Made by a program: the position numbers and the translations under genes. Source: Dasypus novemcinctus (lineage: Eukaryota > Chordata > Mammalia > Cingulata > Dasypodidae). Taken from it: 64,000 nt of DNA. The notes under the pieces were generated by a model. That model had not been told where the DNA came from. It ran no database searches and saw nothing but the letters and a program-made list of their open reading frames with translations. Location of the stretch: contig NC_080702.1 of assembly GCF_030445035.2 (NCBI RefSeq), positions 28,784,053 through 28,848,052 of the forward strand, read 5' to 3'. Of the stretch, positions 1 to 29,245 are shown one piece after another; positions within the stretch are counted from its first letter, which is position 1; each line of letters opens with the position of its first letter.

Positions 1-129
1 GTTAAATGCAAAAAAAAAAAAAGACACGTAGCAGTTTGATATGGTTATGAAGTCCAAAAGTAGATATTGGATTATGTTTGTAATCTGGTCTGTACCTGGG
101 CATGATTCAGTTATGATTAGGGCTTTTGA

Positions 130-365
130 TTGGGCCACGTCATTAGGGCATTGAGTCCCCACCCCTTGGTGGGCGGGGACTCACAGGTAAAAGGCATGGC
201 AAAGGGCAGAGTTGGGGGGGTTGATGTTGGAGTTTTGATGTTGGAGTTTGATACTGAAGCTTTAAACTGGAGCCCCAGGAAGTCAGCTCACAGAGGAAAG
301 AAAAGCCAGCCCCAGGAAGTAGGGACCTGAGCCAGGAAAAGAACACAGAGGAATAGAGAGAGCTC
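130..365 (+). mobile_element. Unclassified interspersed repeat, first part (possibly LTR-derived)
   Basis: The sequence opens with a 'cattgagtccccacccctt' block and purine-rich 'ccccaggaagt' motifs, a style I associate with xenarthran interspersed repeats. I cannot name the family with certainty. It looks like an old fossil fragment and is interrupted or followed by a SINE tail at about 366-504. Confidence 0.35.
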
Positions 366-504
366 CTTAGACACAGCAGAAACCCCAGTGCGGACAAACA
401 GAAGTGGACAAAGAAGACGCAGCAAATAGACACAGAGAACAGACAACCGGGGTGGGGGGGAAGGGGAGAGAAATAAATAAATAAATCTTTTAAAAAAAAA
501 AAAG
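366..504 (+). mobile_element. DAS-type SINE, 3' part only
   Basis: The stretch 'gacacagagaacagacaacc' followed by 'gagaaataaataaataaatc' and an A-run matches the 3' body and tail of the long-form SINE copies at 46235-46646 and 49042-49438. The tRNA-like head is missing, so this is a 5'-truncated copy. Confidence 0.7.
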
Positions 505-850
505 GGCTCTCCAGAGATCCTATTAAAACGAGGCCAAATGGGATCAGGCTGAGCCGGAATCCAATATGCCCAGAGTCCCCAGAAGCAGAGGAAAATGGGG
601 CCTTCAAGGAGACACGGGGACACGGACGGCCGAGTGTCGCAGGCAGAGATTACGTCACAGATGGCCGGCAAGCCGCCATTGGAGGGCACCAGACTTTGGA
701 GAAAGCGCATTCCTGCTGACACCTTGATTTTGGCCTTCAGGCCTCCAAACCAGGGGGTGACAGTCCTCCTGTCTCAGCCGACCCATGGTGTGCATTACAG
801 CAGAATCCAGGCAAACGGTGACACCAGGGCACCCGTGGTGGCCTAGGTCG
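505..850 (+). mobile_element. Old interspersed repeat, LTR-like fossil fragment
   Basis: The motif 'gacaccttgattttggcctt' followed by 'caggcctccaaacc' resembles the interior of old mammalian LTR-type repeats and also resembles the fragment at 13035-13380. It is a broken fossil. The family assignment is tentative (ERVL-MaLR-like or a lineage-specific LTR). Confidence 0.35.
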
Positions 851-2758
851 GTCCCGCCTTTGGAGGGAACGCCTCGCGCTCAGCAGCCGCCTGCCTAGTT
901 CCCGGGTGCCGCTCTCCCTCTGGGGGCGGCTGCAATCTCAGGGGGCCCCGTTCCGCCACCCCCGCAGGCCTCCTGGGCTCTCCCTGGGGCTCTGAATCTC
1001 ACCCAGGCTGGATGGGGACGTGGAGACGTTTTTCAGGAGGCACCACCAGAAGACCACCGCCTGGTCCAGGTGCCATCCTGAGACCCTCCCGCTGGCCTGC
1101 ACCTGTCCCCATCACCTAGCTACAGCTTAGCAAGCTTTAGGGGGGCGTGTGTGGCATCCTCCACGGGTCTCTGGTTGGCCCAGGATGGCGCCCTCTTTGG
1201 AGAGGACTTAGTTATGTTTTCAGGAGGAACGAGTGACAACTGGGCACAAGGTGCCATCCTGAGCCCGTCTGAACCCTGTCACCAGGCGGATCCTTATCAA
1301 CAACTTGGTGGCATCTCCCGTGACCAGGTCCCAAGCAGGATGGCTGGGGAGAGGGAAACGGAAAAGTCTGCAGGAGGCCCCTCCAGCGACGGGACACCAG
1401 TCCCGGGGTGTCCTCCCCAGGCCTGCCTAGCCGCCCAGGACTCATGTCCTGGATTTAGAAGTCTTTTCTGGAGCCCGTGGGGCCATCAGGCCTACGTAAG
1501 AGCGCAGCCAGGCCCGGGGTGCCCTCTGCTGGCCAGCTGTGGGATGGACTTGGGGATCTTGACAGGCAGCTGGTCCTGCGTGGGGCCGTGGCCAGGTCGG
1601 TTATCCTCCCTGGGGCTCCCCAGCCAGCCAGGCCCACCCTCCTCCCCAGAGGAGGACTTGGACCAATTGGGGGAACGCACCTAAAACAGGGACCCCCGGG
1701 GAGCCACGGGTGGGCCCGGGAGCCCTCCCCGAGCCTCCCCGTCTGGGCGAGACCAGTCCTGGGGTTGGGAGGGGATTAGAAAGCGGCGGGGAGGGGATCT
1801 CCTGGCTGGGCTGGCGCACGCCCTCCAGACGGAGCCTTCAAAGTGTGGGGAGGGGCGTCCTGCCCTGGGCTGTACCTGGGCCAGCCCCCACCCCCCACCC
1901 GGAGGGCCCAGTGCAGGCGGCAAAGGGGCACAGAGCCCTGCCAGGCCTCTCCAGGGCCCTCCCTCCGGGGAGAAGTTTAGACAAGGCTTTGGGGGGCGCG
2001 CCCAGCCCCCGGGGCTCACCAGGGCGCGGCTGCCCTAGCCACACCAGGAGGCCCTGCTTCCGGGGGTGACCGTGTCAGTCGCCGGGGGCTGCAGCCCGAG
2101 GCTGGCCCCCAGGGAGGACGCAGTGGGACCAGGAGGCCCTCCGAGGAGCTCCGGGAGGCGGCGCCAGCAGGGGCGAAGGCGGCGCCAGCAGGGGCGAAGG
2201 CGGCTTGTTCTGATCTAACCCTGCGGCTTCATCCGGGCCCTGCCACTGACCCTGAGCCCAGAGCACAAGCCCAGGCCGGGCCAGGCTCGTGCCTCTGCCT
2301 CCTGGAGGTGGGGGCTCCAGGCCACCTGCCCACGGCCTGGCCTTGCCCCTTGCCGCTGCCGCCACCTCCTCCAGGGAGACCTCCCTGATGCCCCGCCCTC
2401 GGCGCCGGGCTCCCCCGGGGCCTAGCCAGGCAGCACCCAGGGGCTCTGGTTCTCTGGGCCCCAGACCCAGCCCTGGTCCTGCCCGGCCTGGGTGGGTGAA
2501 AGGGTAAAACAGAGGAGGGGGAGGGAGGGGTTGGTGAGCGGGGGGGGGGGGGGGGGGGGGGGGGCCCTGGGGGGAGGAGTCCAGCAGCCTGGAGGGAGGG
2601 AGGGTGTCTGACTTCTCTGGGTCAGAAATTCTATCCCCATCCCGAAAAAACGCTCAGCCACGCCTGAGCTGGGCTTGGTGGTGGCATTTTAATGACGGTC
2701 ATTGGCACCAGCACAGCGGGGGGCGGGGGGTCTCTGACCCTAAAGGAGGGCCTCGGGC

Positions 2759-17139
<14,381 letters not shown>

Positions 17140-17290
17140 GGCTCCGCCGCGGCCTCCTGGGGGCTCCCGGCCGTGGAGTGGCCGGGAAGGCCCCGCCCCC
17201 GAGCCCGGGCCGGCCAATCAGCGACGGCGGGGGCGGGGCAGGGGCGGGGCGGCACGTAAACCCGTCGTGCCCCAGAGGGCGCTAGCCCGG

Positions 17291-17950
17291 GGGCGTCGGG
17301 GGGCCGCTGATTTGACAAAAGCATCCGGCTCCTTGGGGTCGCGGAGTGTCCCTGTGTCCCCGTGGGGAGCGGGATCTCGGATTTTCCCAGATGCCCTGTT
17401 TATCTGTCTGTTGCGGGGGCGGAATATGTTCCTGGGGTGTCCTATCCAGCTTCAAGGCAGGAGCCCTCTTGGGCGCCAGCTTGGGTGCCAGCAGGGTTTG
17501 GTGGGTGCCTGCCTGTCCTGTGGAGCCTGGAGCAGCTGGGTAAACGAACTGCCTTTGGAGTGCTGGGGACGGAAGGCGTCCACCCTCTGGCTGCCAGCGC
17601 TCCCAGGGTCCTCTGTTCAGAAACTGCCCCTGGAGTGCAGACCTGAAAGGTGGAGGGCCCTGAGCCTTTCGGGCTCTTCCCAATTCCCACCAGTCCATCC
17701 AAGAAGCACCCGATATCCTGTTTCTCTGATAAGGAAACCAAAGGCTCAGCAGTGCCTTCTGTTCTGTGGCCGGGGGGCAGAGGTTACTGTCCTCTCCCAG
17801 GCACCTGACTTCAGGCAGGAGACTGGTGAAATAAGCAAATAATCTACCAGAAGTTCCCTCCCACCGCAGATCTGACTGTACATCCTGGAGACCTTCCCCT
17901 ACTAGGGTAGAGGCAGCCTCACTGCACCGGAAGAGACAGGTTACAGAGGA
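17291..17950. other. Short intergenic gap between MAN2B1 and WDR83OS
   Basis: About 660 bp separate the MAN2B1 promoter from the 3' end of WDR83OS. A weak MIR-like stretch ('tgataaggaaaccaaaggct') lies at about 17690-17830. I see no gene here. Confidence 0.5.
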
Positions 17951-18265
17951 GAATCGAAATGGAAAACTTTATTATTCAACAAGAAAACAGACAGAAGCGC
18001 CTAGAAACATGGATTTCTCCTCTGACAGCAGGCAGGGTGGAGGAGGCAGCGGCAAGGGGTTAGCCTCTGAAGCTTTCCCCTAGGCCTTGGCACAAGTGGG
18101 GCCCGGGCCAAGGGCCAGGCTCCCTCCCCTGGCTCGGGCCCCTGAGGCCACCTCAGCTAGGGGAGCCCAGGGCAGTAGCTGAGCGCAGGACGCTGAGCAG
18201 CCGCGGGCCAGGCCTGGGGGGAGGTGTTGAAAGGGGGTCCAGGATACAAGCCCTCTGGCCCAGCA

Positions 18266-19436
18266 TCACCAGGGGGGCGTCATGGGCTGAGGGTTCTGCA
18301 GATAGGACATCACCACGGCAGAGATGGACAGCCTGAGACGGGAGAGAGGAGTTAGCGGGGGCCCGAGATTAAGGGGGCCCTCCCTTTCTAGGCCCCGCCT
18401 CACATGAAGCTGCTCATCATCTGCTTGGTGTCCTCCGAGCTGCGGGAGTTGGCAAAGCTGATGAAGGAGCAGTAGACGGCCACCCAAGCACACCACTTCA
18501 GCTGGGGAGGGGTAGGTGGTGGGTGGATTAGACGGGTGTGTGGCGGCTCAGTGAGCCCTGCAAGCCTTAGGCCCAATCCCACATTCCCCGAAACCGGTTC
18601 CAACCTCCTCATTCCAGATGGCACAGCTTAGGCCCTGTCCAGTTCTCCAAGTCCCACCCCCTCAGAGCTTACCCCAGGTACCCCGTTTCTGCTCCTATTC
18701 CTAGCCTATGTCTGTTGCCCCACCACATTCCCCCTCAGGCCTGTGAACACTGGCCCTTGACATTGACCTGAAGGAGCTCGCCCTTATCCACCTGCTCCTC
18801 CAACCTACTTCAAAGTCTGGCCCCAGGCTCACACCCACCTCCCACTTACCCACCCTGGCCCCGCCCTCTGGATTCCCCTTTCGCTCCGGCTTTCCGGGTC
18901 CCCCTTACTCTGGCCCCACCCCTGGCCAAGTTCAAACCCTCCACGCGCCAGCTCCCTCGCCCACGGGACCGCCCCCTGCCGCCCCGCCCCCTGCCGCCCC
19001 GCCCCCTGCCGCCCCGCCCCCTGCCGCCCCGCCCCCTGCCGCCCCGCCCCCTGCCCCGGCTCTCAGGCTGGCCCCGCCCCCGCCCGGGCCCAGGCCCCGC
19101 CCCCCAGCTGCGGCCCTCGGCCCCGCCCCCCCGCGAAGCCGCCCCCCGGCCTCCGGCTCAGGCCGAGCTCCGCCCAGGAAGGCGCCGCGCGCCCACCTTG
19201 AGCATGAGGCCGCACATGCTGAAGATCATGCCGAGGAGGTTCATGTAGTCCGGGGTCGGGTCGTCCAGGGCCGGGTTGGACTCGCTCGGCGGGGGCTTGT
19301 ACCTGCGGCAGGCTCCAGGGTCAGGGCCGCCCGCGTCCCGCCCAGCCCACTCTCCGGGCCCGTGGCCAGGCCGCTGGGGTCCTCACCTCAGCACTTTGTT
19401 CGGCCTCCGCGGGTCCGACATGCTGTTCGCGGACAT
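18266..19436 (-). CDS. WDR83OS: PAT complex subunit Asterix, complete 4-exon gene
   Basis: This is a small ER membrane protein (106 aa, the same as human). It works with CCDC47 in the PAT complex, which shields newly inserted polytopic membrane proteins at the Sec61 translocon. Exons (minus): 19436-19387, 19302-19197, 18501-18404, 18332-18266, all phase-consistent. The protein begins [17 protein letters not shown] and ends [10 protein letters not shown]. Hydrophobic segments are visible at roughly residues 38-51 ([16 protein letters not shown]), around [15 protein letters not shown] and at [11 protein letters not shown]. The poly(A) signal AATAAA is at 17973-17968, so the 3' UTR is about 300 nt. 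The gene is head to head with WDR83. Confidence 0.97.
18965..19055. repeat. 15-bp tandem repeat in WDR83OS intron 2
   Basis: The unit 'cgccccctgccgccc' is repeated about six times. It lies inside the intron between 18502 and 19196 and does not touch a splice site. Confidence 0.85.
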
Positions 19437-19814
19437 AGCGAGGGCAAGGCCGGCTCGCGCCTCCGCCGCCGTGCAGCGGCCACTTCCGGCGTGGACGGGG
19501 AGGGGGGCTTTCACCGTGACACCGCAGGCCTCCACTTCCGGTTCTCGCGGCGGGGGCCAGGACGCCCCCCAGCCAGAAGTCGGAGCGTGGGAAGAGGCCA
19601 GAACCGCTCCCGGGAAACGGGAATTAGGGGGAAACTCTGGAAGCGGGCTTCAGTATTCCCACTGCGAGCTCCAAAAAGTCGAAACTTGAACCGGAAATTG
19701 GGAAACAGGAAGTAGACCGCGGGGGACAATACTAAGGTTACACCCGAGCGTGGTTCCCGGAGCAGAAGCCGCGGGATCGTCGGATTTAAGGCGGCGGGAC
19801 GGGCTGTCGGAGCC
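19437..19814. promoter_or_regulatory. Bidirectional CpG promoter WDR83OS/WDR83
   Basis: Only 378 bp separate the two divergent start codons. The interval is CpG-rich and TATA-less. It holds several ETS-type ACTTCCG/CGGAA motifs (about 19482-19488, 19534-19540, and 'accggaaat' near 19691) plus an 'acaggaagt' at about 19705. Shared ETS-driven bidirectional promoters are common for mammalian housekeeping gene pairs. Confidence 0.75.
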
Positions 19815-22800
19815 ATGGCTTTCCCTGAGCCAAAGCCGCGGGCCCCCGAGCTGCCGCAGAAACGGCTGAGGACGCTGGAGTGCGGGCAGGGGGCGGTGCG
19901 CGCCGTGCGCTTTAATGGTGAGCGGCCGCCTCTTCCTTCTGGGCCCTCCGTCCCCGCCGCCTGAGGTCGGCGGCCCAGTAACCCCCGCCTGGTGCTCCCC
20001 AGTGGATGGCAATTACTGCCTGACGTGCGGCCGCGACAAGACCCTGAAGCTGTGGAACCCGCTGCGAGGGACGCTGCTGCGGACGTACAGCGGCCACGGC
20101 TACGAGGTGCTGGACGCGGCCGGGTGAGCCGGGGGCCGGGCCCGCTTCGGGGCGCTGGGGCGGGGATCGGAGGTCGACGCTGACCTGCCGTGCCCGCCCT
20201 GCCAGCTCCTTTGACAACAGCAATCTCTGCTCCGGCGGCGGGGACAAGGCCGTGGTGCTGTGGGACGTGGCGTCGGGACAGGTCGTGCGCAAATTCCGGG
20301 GCCACGCGGGGGTGAGTGCAAACGGAAAGACCTTCGCTGGAGCGAAGGACCCTCATTAACGCATGGACGGTGACAAGGACAAACCTCCCCATTTTCCCTC
20401 AGGCAGACACCACCAAGCCCTTTGCTGTTCTCCAGGAGTCTTTCAGCCCCCCTGCCCCTTGCCTTTGTTCTTGCTTTTACATGCCCCAGGAGCCCTGCCT
20501 GTATCCCAGTCTCCCAAAGTCCAGCCCACTCTGAGTGGCATTTTCGTTTTTCCAGAAGGTGAACACAGTTCAGTTTAACGAAGAGGCCACGGTGATCCTG
20601 TCTGGTGAGTTTCGGGCTTAGACACAGGGAACCAGGGTGCCGCCCCCATCCCCAAACCTGACTTCAGCTTCACACCGGCCTCACAGGCTCTATCGATTCC
20701 AGCATCCGCTGCTGGGACTGCCGCTCTCGGAAGCATGAGCCGGTGCAGACGCTGGATGAGGCCAAGGACGGCATATCCAGTGTGAAGGTGTCAGACCACG
20801 AGGTCCTGGCAGGGTGAGTGAGGCCAGGATCTCACCTCCCCGGGAGCACCTGGGAATCACAGCCGCCTCTGTGCAGATAGTCTATCCTCGAAAGGCCCTG
20901 CAAGTTCTGGCGCCCCCTGACCTCTTTGTATTCATACACACATCTCAGAGTTCTAGTGCATTCGATTCATTTCAACGCCATGGCTGTGACCGAGGGTTTT
21001 CCATGGGCTGCCCTACATGGGACCCCCAGGGCGGCAGTTAAGTGTGCACAGAATAGGCCAGCCTTGCCTTCCGGGCCCAGGTAGGTAGGTGGGAGACAGG
21101 GACACCCAGGTCTGAAGGCACTGGGGCCACTGTTTCCTGCAGTTCCGTGGATGGCCGGGTGAGGCGCTATGACCTGAGGATGGGGCAGCTCTTCTCAGAC
21201 TACGTGGGCAGTGAGTGGGACGAGGGGGGAGGTGGGCAGGGGGTAGACAGAGGCAGAAAGGGGGAAGACCCAGTCTCATCTGCCTCCCCTCCCCCCAGGT
21301 GCCATCACCTGCGTCTGCTTCAGCCGGGACGGCCAGTGCACCTTGGTGTCCAGCCTGGACTCCACGTTGCGGCTTCTAGACAAAGACACGGGGGAGTTGC
21401 TGGGCGAGTGAGTCCTCCAGCTCGTGGGTGTCTGCCCCCTCCAGCCCAGCCCGGGGAGGCCCAAGCCCCCCTGACCCCGCCCTTCTGCAGGTACACTGGC
21501 CACAAGAACCAGGAGTACAAGCTGGACTGCTGCCTGACCGAGCGTGACACCCACGTGGTCAGCTGCTCCGAGGACGGCAAAGTCTTCTTCTGGGACCTGG
21601 TGGAGGTGAGCTCCCACCTTACCCCCCACATCCTCTCCACTCCGGCGCCACAGGCCCTTATCCTGGTCCCTGCCAGGCCTGCAAAGGAGTGGATGTTCCA
21701 GCTGGGGCCTTGAAGGGTGACTGAGACGACATGTGGGGAGGACGCTCCAGACAGAGGGAACAGCATGTGCAAAGGCTGGGAGGGGTAACACGTCAGTCCT
21801 TGTGATTCGTGGATTCCACGTTTGCAAATCTATATACTACCCGAAAATTTCTTTGAAACCCCAAAATCTGTATTCATGGGGCTTTGGCAGTCGTTCACAG
21901 ACAGGCAGAGAGTGGCAATGTCCACGTTCCCCGCTGAGGTGGAACAAGGAAGCCCTCTTTCTGGTTTTGGCTCTCAGACTCTAAATAAGTGTCCTTTTTG
22001 CGGTCTGTTTAGTGCCACGTTTTTCATGTTTTTGTGCTTTGGGTGGGTGAGTTCACCATTTAAAATGACCCCCAAGCACAGTGCTGATGTGCTGTCTAGC
22101 GTTTCTAAGCACAAGAAGGCGGGGATGCTTCTTACGGAGAAAATACGGGTATTAGCTTTGTTTAGGATGAGTTATAGCGCTGTTGGTCGCAAATTCCATG
22201 TTAACAAATCAACCACGTATGTAACGTTACTTCATGGTTGGTTGACGAAAACGTGGCCAGAGGTGGCAGGAGCCTAACCATGTGTTTCCCCCAGGAGCCG
22301 TGGCTCAGAGCTGGCTAATTCGGTGTTCACGGTACTTTCTAGAAATAACTGCTGTGAATAACCAGGTCAGCTGTAGGAGTTCTCCAGATGGGCAGGCCCC
22401 AGATCAGGCAGGGCCCCGGATGCCTGAGGAGCAGGAGCTCCCTCGGGGCAGAGCCGAGGGGGGGACTGACCTCAGGCCACATGGGACTGTGGTTGTTGAG
22501 GAAACCTACGCTGTGTCTGTGCCCCGGGGTGCCCAGCCCCGAGCCCAGCCCTTGAGCCCGTCTGATGGAGAGTCAGGGTGGCGCAGGCCGAGCCGGCTCC
22601 GTGAGCGGGGGAGCCTGGTGGGAGGAGACGGCAGTGCCTGGGCTCGGCAGGGACAGTCAGTCTCCTCGAGGGTGGAGGCCGTGCAGGGGCCCTGGAGCCT
22701 GGAGGGCCTGCTCGCTCCAGGAACCTGGGGGAGGCGCTAATGTCCCGTCTGCCTCACAAGGGCCCTGTGGACCCAAAGTCGCCGAGGAGGAGAGGGGCGC

Positions 22801-23664
22801 TTTTGGGTAGAAAGAGGAACCGCATGACTTTTCCTGCAGCTGCAGAGAGGGCTGGCTGGGGTAGGCAGCAGTGGGGGGACGGGGCAGCTGGGAGCAGGTC
22901 ACAACAGGCTCTGAGCAGGTGGCAGCTGCCAAGGGGGACAGAACCAGTCTCTGGATGCGTCCCAAAGGCAGAGCCAACAGGGTGCAGCGATGGGGGTGAG
23001 GTGAGAGAAAGACAGCCCCCTGAGGTGTTCGGCTGAGCCCCTGGAAGGCTGGGGCGGGGGGGCCTGGTTGTGGCAGGACTGGTGCTGTGGTGTTGGCGCA
23101 GGGCTGGGGGCTGGGGGGGGGGCCTGGTTCTGGCAGGACTGGTGCTGTGGTGTTGGCGCAGGGCTGGGGGCTGGGGGGGGGCCTGGTTCTGGCAGGACTG
23201 GTGCTGTGGTGTTGGCGCAGGGCTGGGGGCTGGGAGGGGGCCTGGTTCCGGCGGGACTGGTACTGTGGTGTTGGCGCAGGGCTGGGGGCTGGGAGGGGGC
23301 CTGGTTCCGACGGGACTGGTGCTGTGGTGTTGGCGCAGGGCTGGGGGCTGGGGGGGCCTGGTTCTGGCAGGACTGGTGCTGTAGTGTTGGCACAGGGCTG
23401 GGGGCTGGGGGGGCGCCTGGTTCTGGCGGGACTGGTGCTGTGGTGTTGGCGCAGGGCTGGGGGCTGGGGCGGGCGCCTGGGAAGCTGCCCTGACGGGGCT
23501 CTGCTCGCCCCCAGGGCGCCCTGGCGCTGGCCCTGCCCGTGGGCCCCGGCGTGGTGCAGTCGCTGGCCTTCCACCCCTCCGAGCCCTGCCTGCTGACCGC
23601 CATGGGGGGCAGCGTCCAGTGCTGGCGGGAAGAGACCTACGAGGCGGAGGGCGGCGCAGGCTGA
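19815..23664 (+). CDS. WDR83: WD repeat protein 83 (MORG1), complete
   Basis: This is a seven-bladed WD40 propeller protein of 315 aa, the same length as human. It scaffolds ERK-pathway components and is also found in spliceosomal complexes. Coding exons: 19815-19917, 20003-20123, 20206-20311, 20556-20604, 20687-20813, 21143-21210, 21299-21407, 21491-21605, 23515-23664. All phases agree. WD-type blade ends are visible as KTLKLWN, KAVVLWD, SIRCWD, VRRYDLR, TLRLLD and KVFFWD. The last intron (about 1.9 kb) holds a Tigger fossil and a minisatellite. The stop is followed by AATAAA at 23766-23771, which lies inside the antisense 3' UTR of DHPS. Confidence 0.97.
21795..22375 (+). mobile_element. 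Tigger-type (pogo/Tc1-mariner) DNA transposon fragment
   Basis: In WDR83 intron 8, frame 22067-22220 reads as a decayed transposase N-terminus resembling the Tigger/CENP-B-like helix-turn-helix (KKAGMLLTEKIRVLALF, then MSYSAVGRKFHVNKST). The upstream block 'ggattccacgtttgcaaatc' and the downstream block 'tctagaaataactgctgtga' fit the flanking non-coding parts of the same family. It is internally deleted, since only the first part of the transposase is present. It is not a host gene. Confidence 0.75.
23045..23472. repeat. 59-60-bp minisatellite, about 7 copies, in WDR83 intron 8
   Basis: The unit contains 'ggcaggactggtgctgtggt' followed by 'gttggcgcagggctggggg'. Copies recur every 59-60 bp with few changes. 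The array ends about 40 bp before the last acceptor site (exon begins 23515). Overlapping open frames through it are repeat artefacts. Confidence 0.9.
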
Positions 23665-27352
<3,688 letters not shown>

Positions 27353-27600
27353 GCCCTGTGGCCGCGCTCCCAGGTCACGGCCACCCCCCCAGCCCGGCCT
27401 CCGGCGGCGTTAAAATGCGCCCGGTCCCACGAGCGCGTCTTTGCCCGAGCGCAGGAAACTGGGCTCGGAAAGGAGCCGGCGGGGAGACGGGCCGGAAATT
27501 GCGCGTCACATGACACCCTTTGGCGCCCTGGGCGCCGCCATCTTTGCGCGGCTGTTCCGTAATACGGAGGCCGCGAGGAGTCTTTCCTCGCTGACTTGCG
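27353..27600 (-). promoter_or_regulatory. DHPS: CpG promoter of DHPS
   Basis: CpG-rich, TATA-less sequence lies directly upstream of the DHPS start. It includes 'gcgcgtcacatgacaccc' (an E-box-like CACATG) and 'gccgccatctttgcgcggc', which resembles the YY1 motif (GCCATCTT) common at housekeeping start sites. Confidence 0.6.
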
Positions 27601-28654
27601 TGATCTCAGATTCCTACCTTTACTGCCGCCTGCTGGAGAACCCGCCGCCTTGCGGGGTGTTTTCCCCGTTGGTTTCTGTCTCAGGGAGAGAAAACGGCTT
27701 CTTAGGGCTCATTCTTGGATAGGATTTGGGTCACCAGGCAGAGTAAGTTTGCTTCCAGTGAGCCTCTCTGATCAAATGGGACAGTGATCCAGGCTCACAC
27801 CCCCGAGTGCCGCACAGCCCTCTGCTCTTCCTTCCACGGGTCAGTCCCGGCTGCCACCTCCTCTGGGAAGCCTTCCTTGACTTCCCAGCCTGGGCCAGGG
27901 ATCTCTTCTGGGACCCAGACCTCACATTTCTTTCACCCCAGGGAGACCATAAGATCCTTGATGGCGGGTCTGCGTTTCATGCGCCCCCCAGTCGTGCACA
28001 GAGCCTGGTCCGAGGCCACCCCTTTACTCAGTGGCCCTGCAACGTTCGGAGGCATACTCGGCTCTCACGGAGCCCACAGTCTGAAAATTAACAAGGGCAG
28101 TAAGTGCTAATCAGGATTTAACCAAGGCGGTATTTGAGAACATTTGGGGTGAGAGTGGGTGGGGGGGTTGCTGACCCCCGTTGGAGGGACAGGTGGTTGG
28201 CAGGTGACATGAGCCAAAACCAGGAGGCAGAAAAAAAGCCCCACTGTGTGAAGATCTGGGGCAGGGCATTCTCCCCAGCTGGGAGCGAGAACAGCCAGTG
28301 CAAAGGCCCTGAGACAGGAAATGAGCCCAGTTTGTAGGAGGAACAGAATATCTTCCTCGGCTTCCCCTCCTTGGATCTCAAACTCCCTCATTCCCCTTTC
28401 CACCTGAACCTGATCCTCCCACGAGCGTCTGTGTCTCACAAAGACCCTCACCCCCCCCCCCACTCCTCTCTACTTTACTAAAAACTGGGGAGTCGAGCTT
28501 GGTCTCTCCCATTGTCTCGCACACCCGCTAAGCTCTACCTACAAAGCAGGTTGCAGAGCAGGCATTTTTCTTCATCCTGCGACTTCCACACTAGCTCTCT
28601 CCCCTCCATTTCTTCTCCCCACAGAGGCCAGAGAGCTCTTCTTTAAAACATAAA

Positions 28655-28850
28655 TGAGGGAAGCAGATGTAGCTCAAGGGGCTGAGCGCCTGCTTCCCAT
28701 GTACAAGGTCCCAGGTTCAATCCCCAATACCTCCTAAAAAAAAAATGCTCTCACTGGGGAACGATGTAGCTCGGTGGTTGAGCACCTGCTTCCCATGTAC
28801 GAGGTCCGGTGTTCAATCCCTGGTACCTCAAAAAAAAAAAAAAAAACCCA
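28655..28850 (+). mobile_element. Two adjacent short DAS-type SINEs with A tails
   Basis: Copies at about 28658-28743 and 28753-28848 have heads 'ggaagcagatgtagctcaag' and 'ggaacgatgtagctcggtgg'. Both carry 'gcttcccatgtac' and a 'gttcaatccc' box. The second ends in a run of about 17 A. Confidence 0.85.
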
Positions 28851-28974
28851 TAAATGAGATGCACCATTCCTCCTTAAAACCATCTCGGGGCAGCTTTCCC
28901 CGCAGAGTAAAATCCAGGCTTTTCACCCTGGCCTGCGAGGGCATGGCTAATTTGCCTCTAACACTTGCCAAGAG

Positions 28975-29245
28975 CTGATGGACCTACAGCTCCCCCTTCA
29001 GGTCTCAGCTCAACGGTCACTTCCTCCGAGAGGCCTGCCCTGGTCACAGCCCCTTCGCCCTCACCTTGCTTGCATACAAAACTGTTTCCGTTATAGTCTG
29101 TATTTGACTTGCTTGTCTGCCCTCCCCCAAGTAGAATGGCAGCTCCGTGAGGGCAGGATTTTGTCTCATTTCACCATGACTCTCTGCTCTTTCAGCAGTG
29201 CCAGGCACAAGTTAGGCCCTCCACAAGTGTGCTGAATGAATGAAC
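28975..29245 (+). repeat. L2 LINE 3' end
   Basis: The ordered motifs 'cttcaggtctcagctcaacg', 'gagaggcctgccctggtcac', 'gctccgtgagggcaggattt' and 'gtgctgaatgaatgaa' are the standard L2 3' terminus. Confidence 0.85.

Larger units (their letters stand above)
1..2660. other. Intergenic 3' flank of MAN2B1
   Basis: No gene is supported here. About 130-850 is occupied by old interspersed repeats listed separately. From about 860 to 2530 the DNA is GC-rich and low in recognisable repeats. A pair of direct repeats of about 20 bp lies at 2158-2202, and a run of about 24 G lies at 2540-2563. Open frames in this stretch overlap on both strands, lack splice-supported exons and resemble no protein I know. 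Confidence 0.6.

Noticed and set aside
143-722. Open frames of 144-154 aa on the minus strand
   Set aside because: They lie in interspersed repeats and resemble no protein.
2540-2563. G run as a functional G-quadruplex
   Set aside because: It is a simple homopolymer downstream of MAN2B1 with nothing around it to suggest a role.
21822-22277. 151-aa frame with a DNA-binding look, considered as a host gene
   Set aside because: The helix-turn-helix part is a Tigger transposase remnant. The upstream part is non-coding transposon sequence and the rest of the transposase is missing.
23068-23596. Glycine/leucine-rich repetitive open frames
   Set aside because: They are translations of the WDR83 intron 8 minisatellite in several frames.
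28655-28850. tRNA genes
   Set aside because: A/B-box-like motifs are present, but the sequences are tRNA-derived SINE heads without a full cloverleaf and with A tails.
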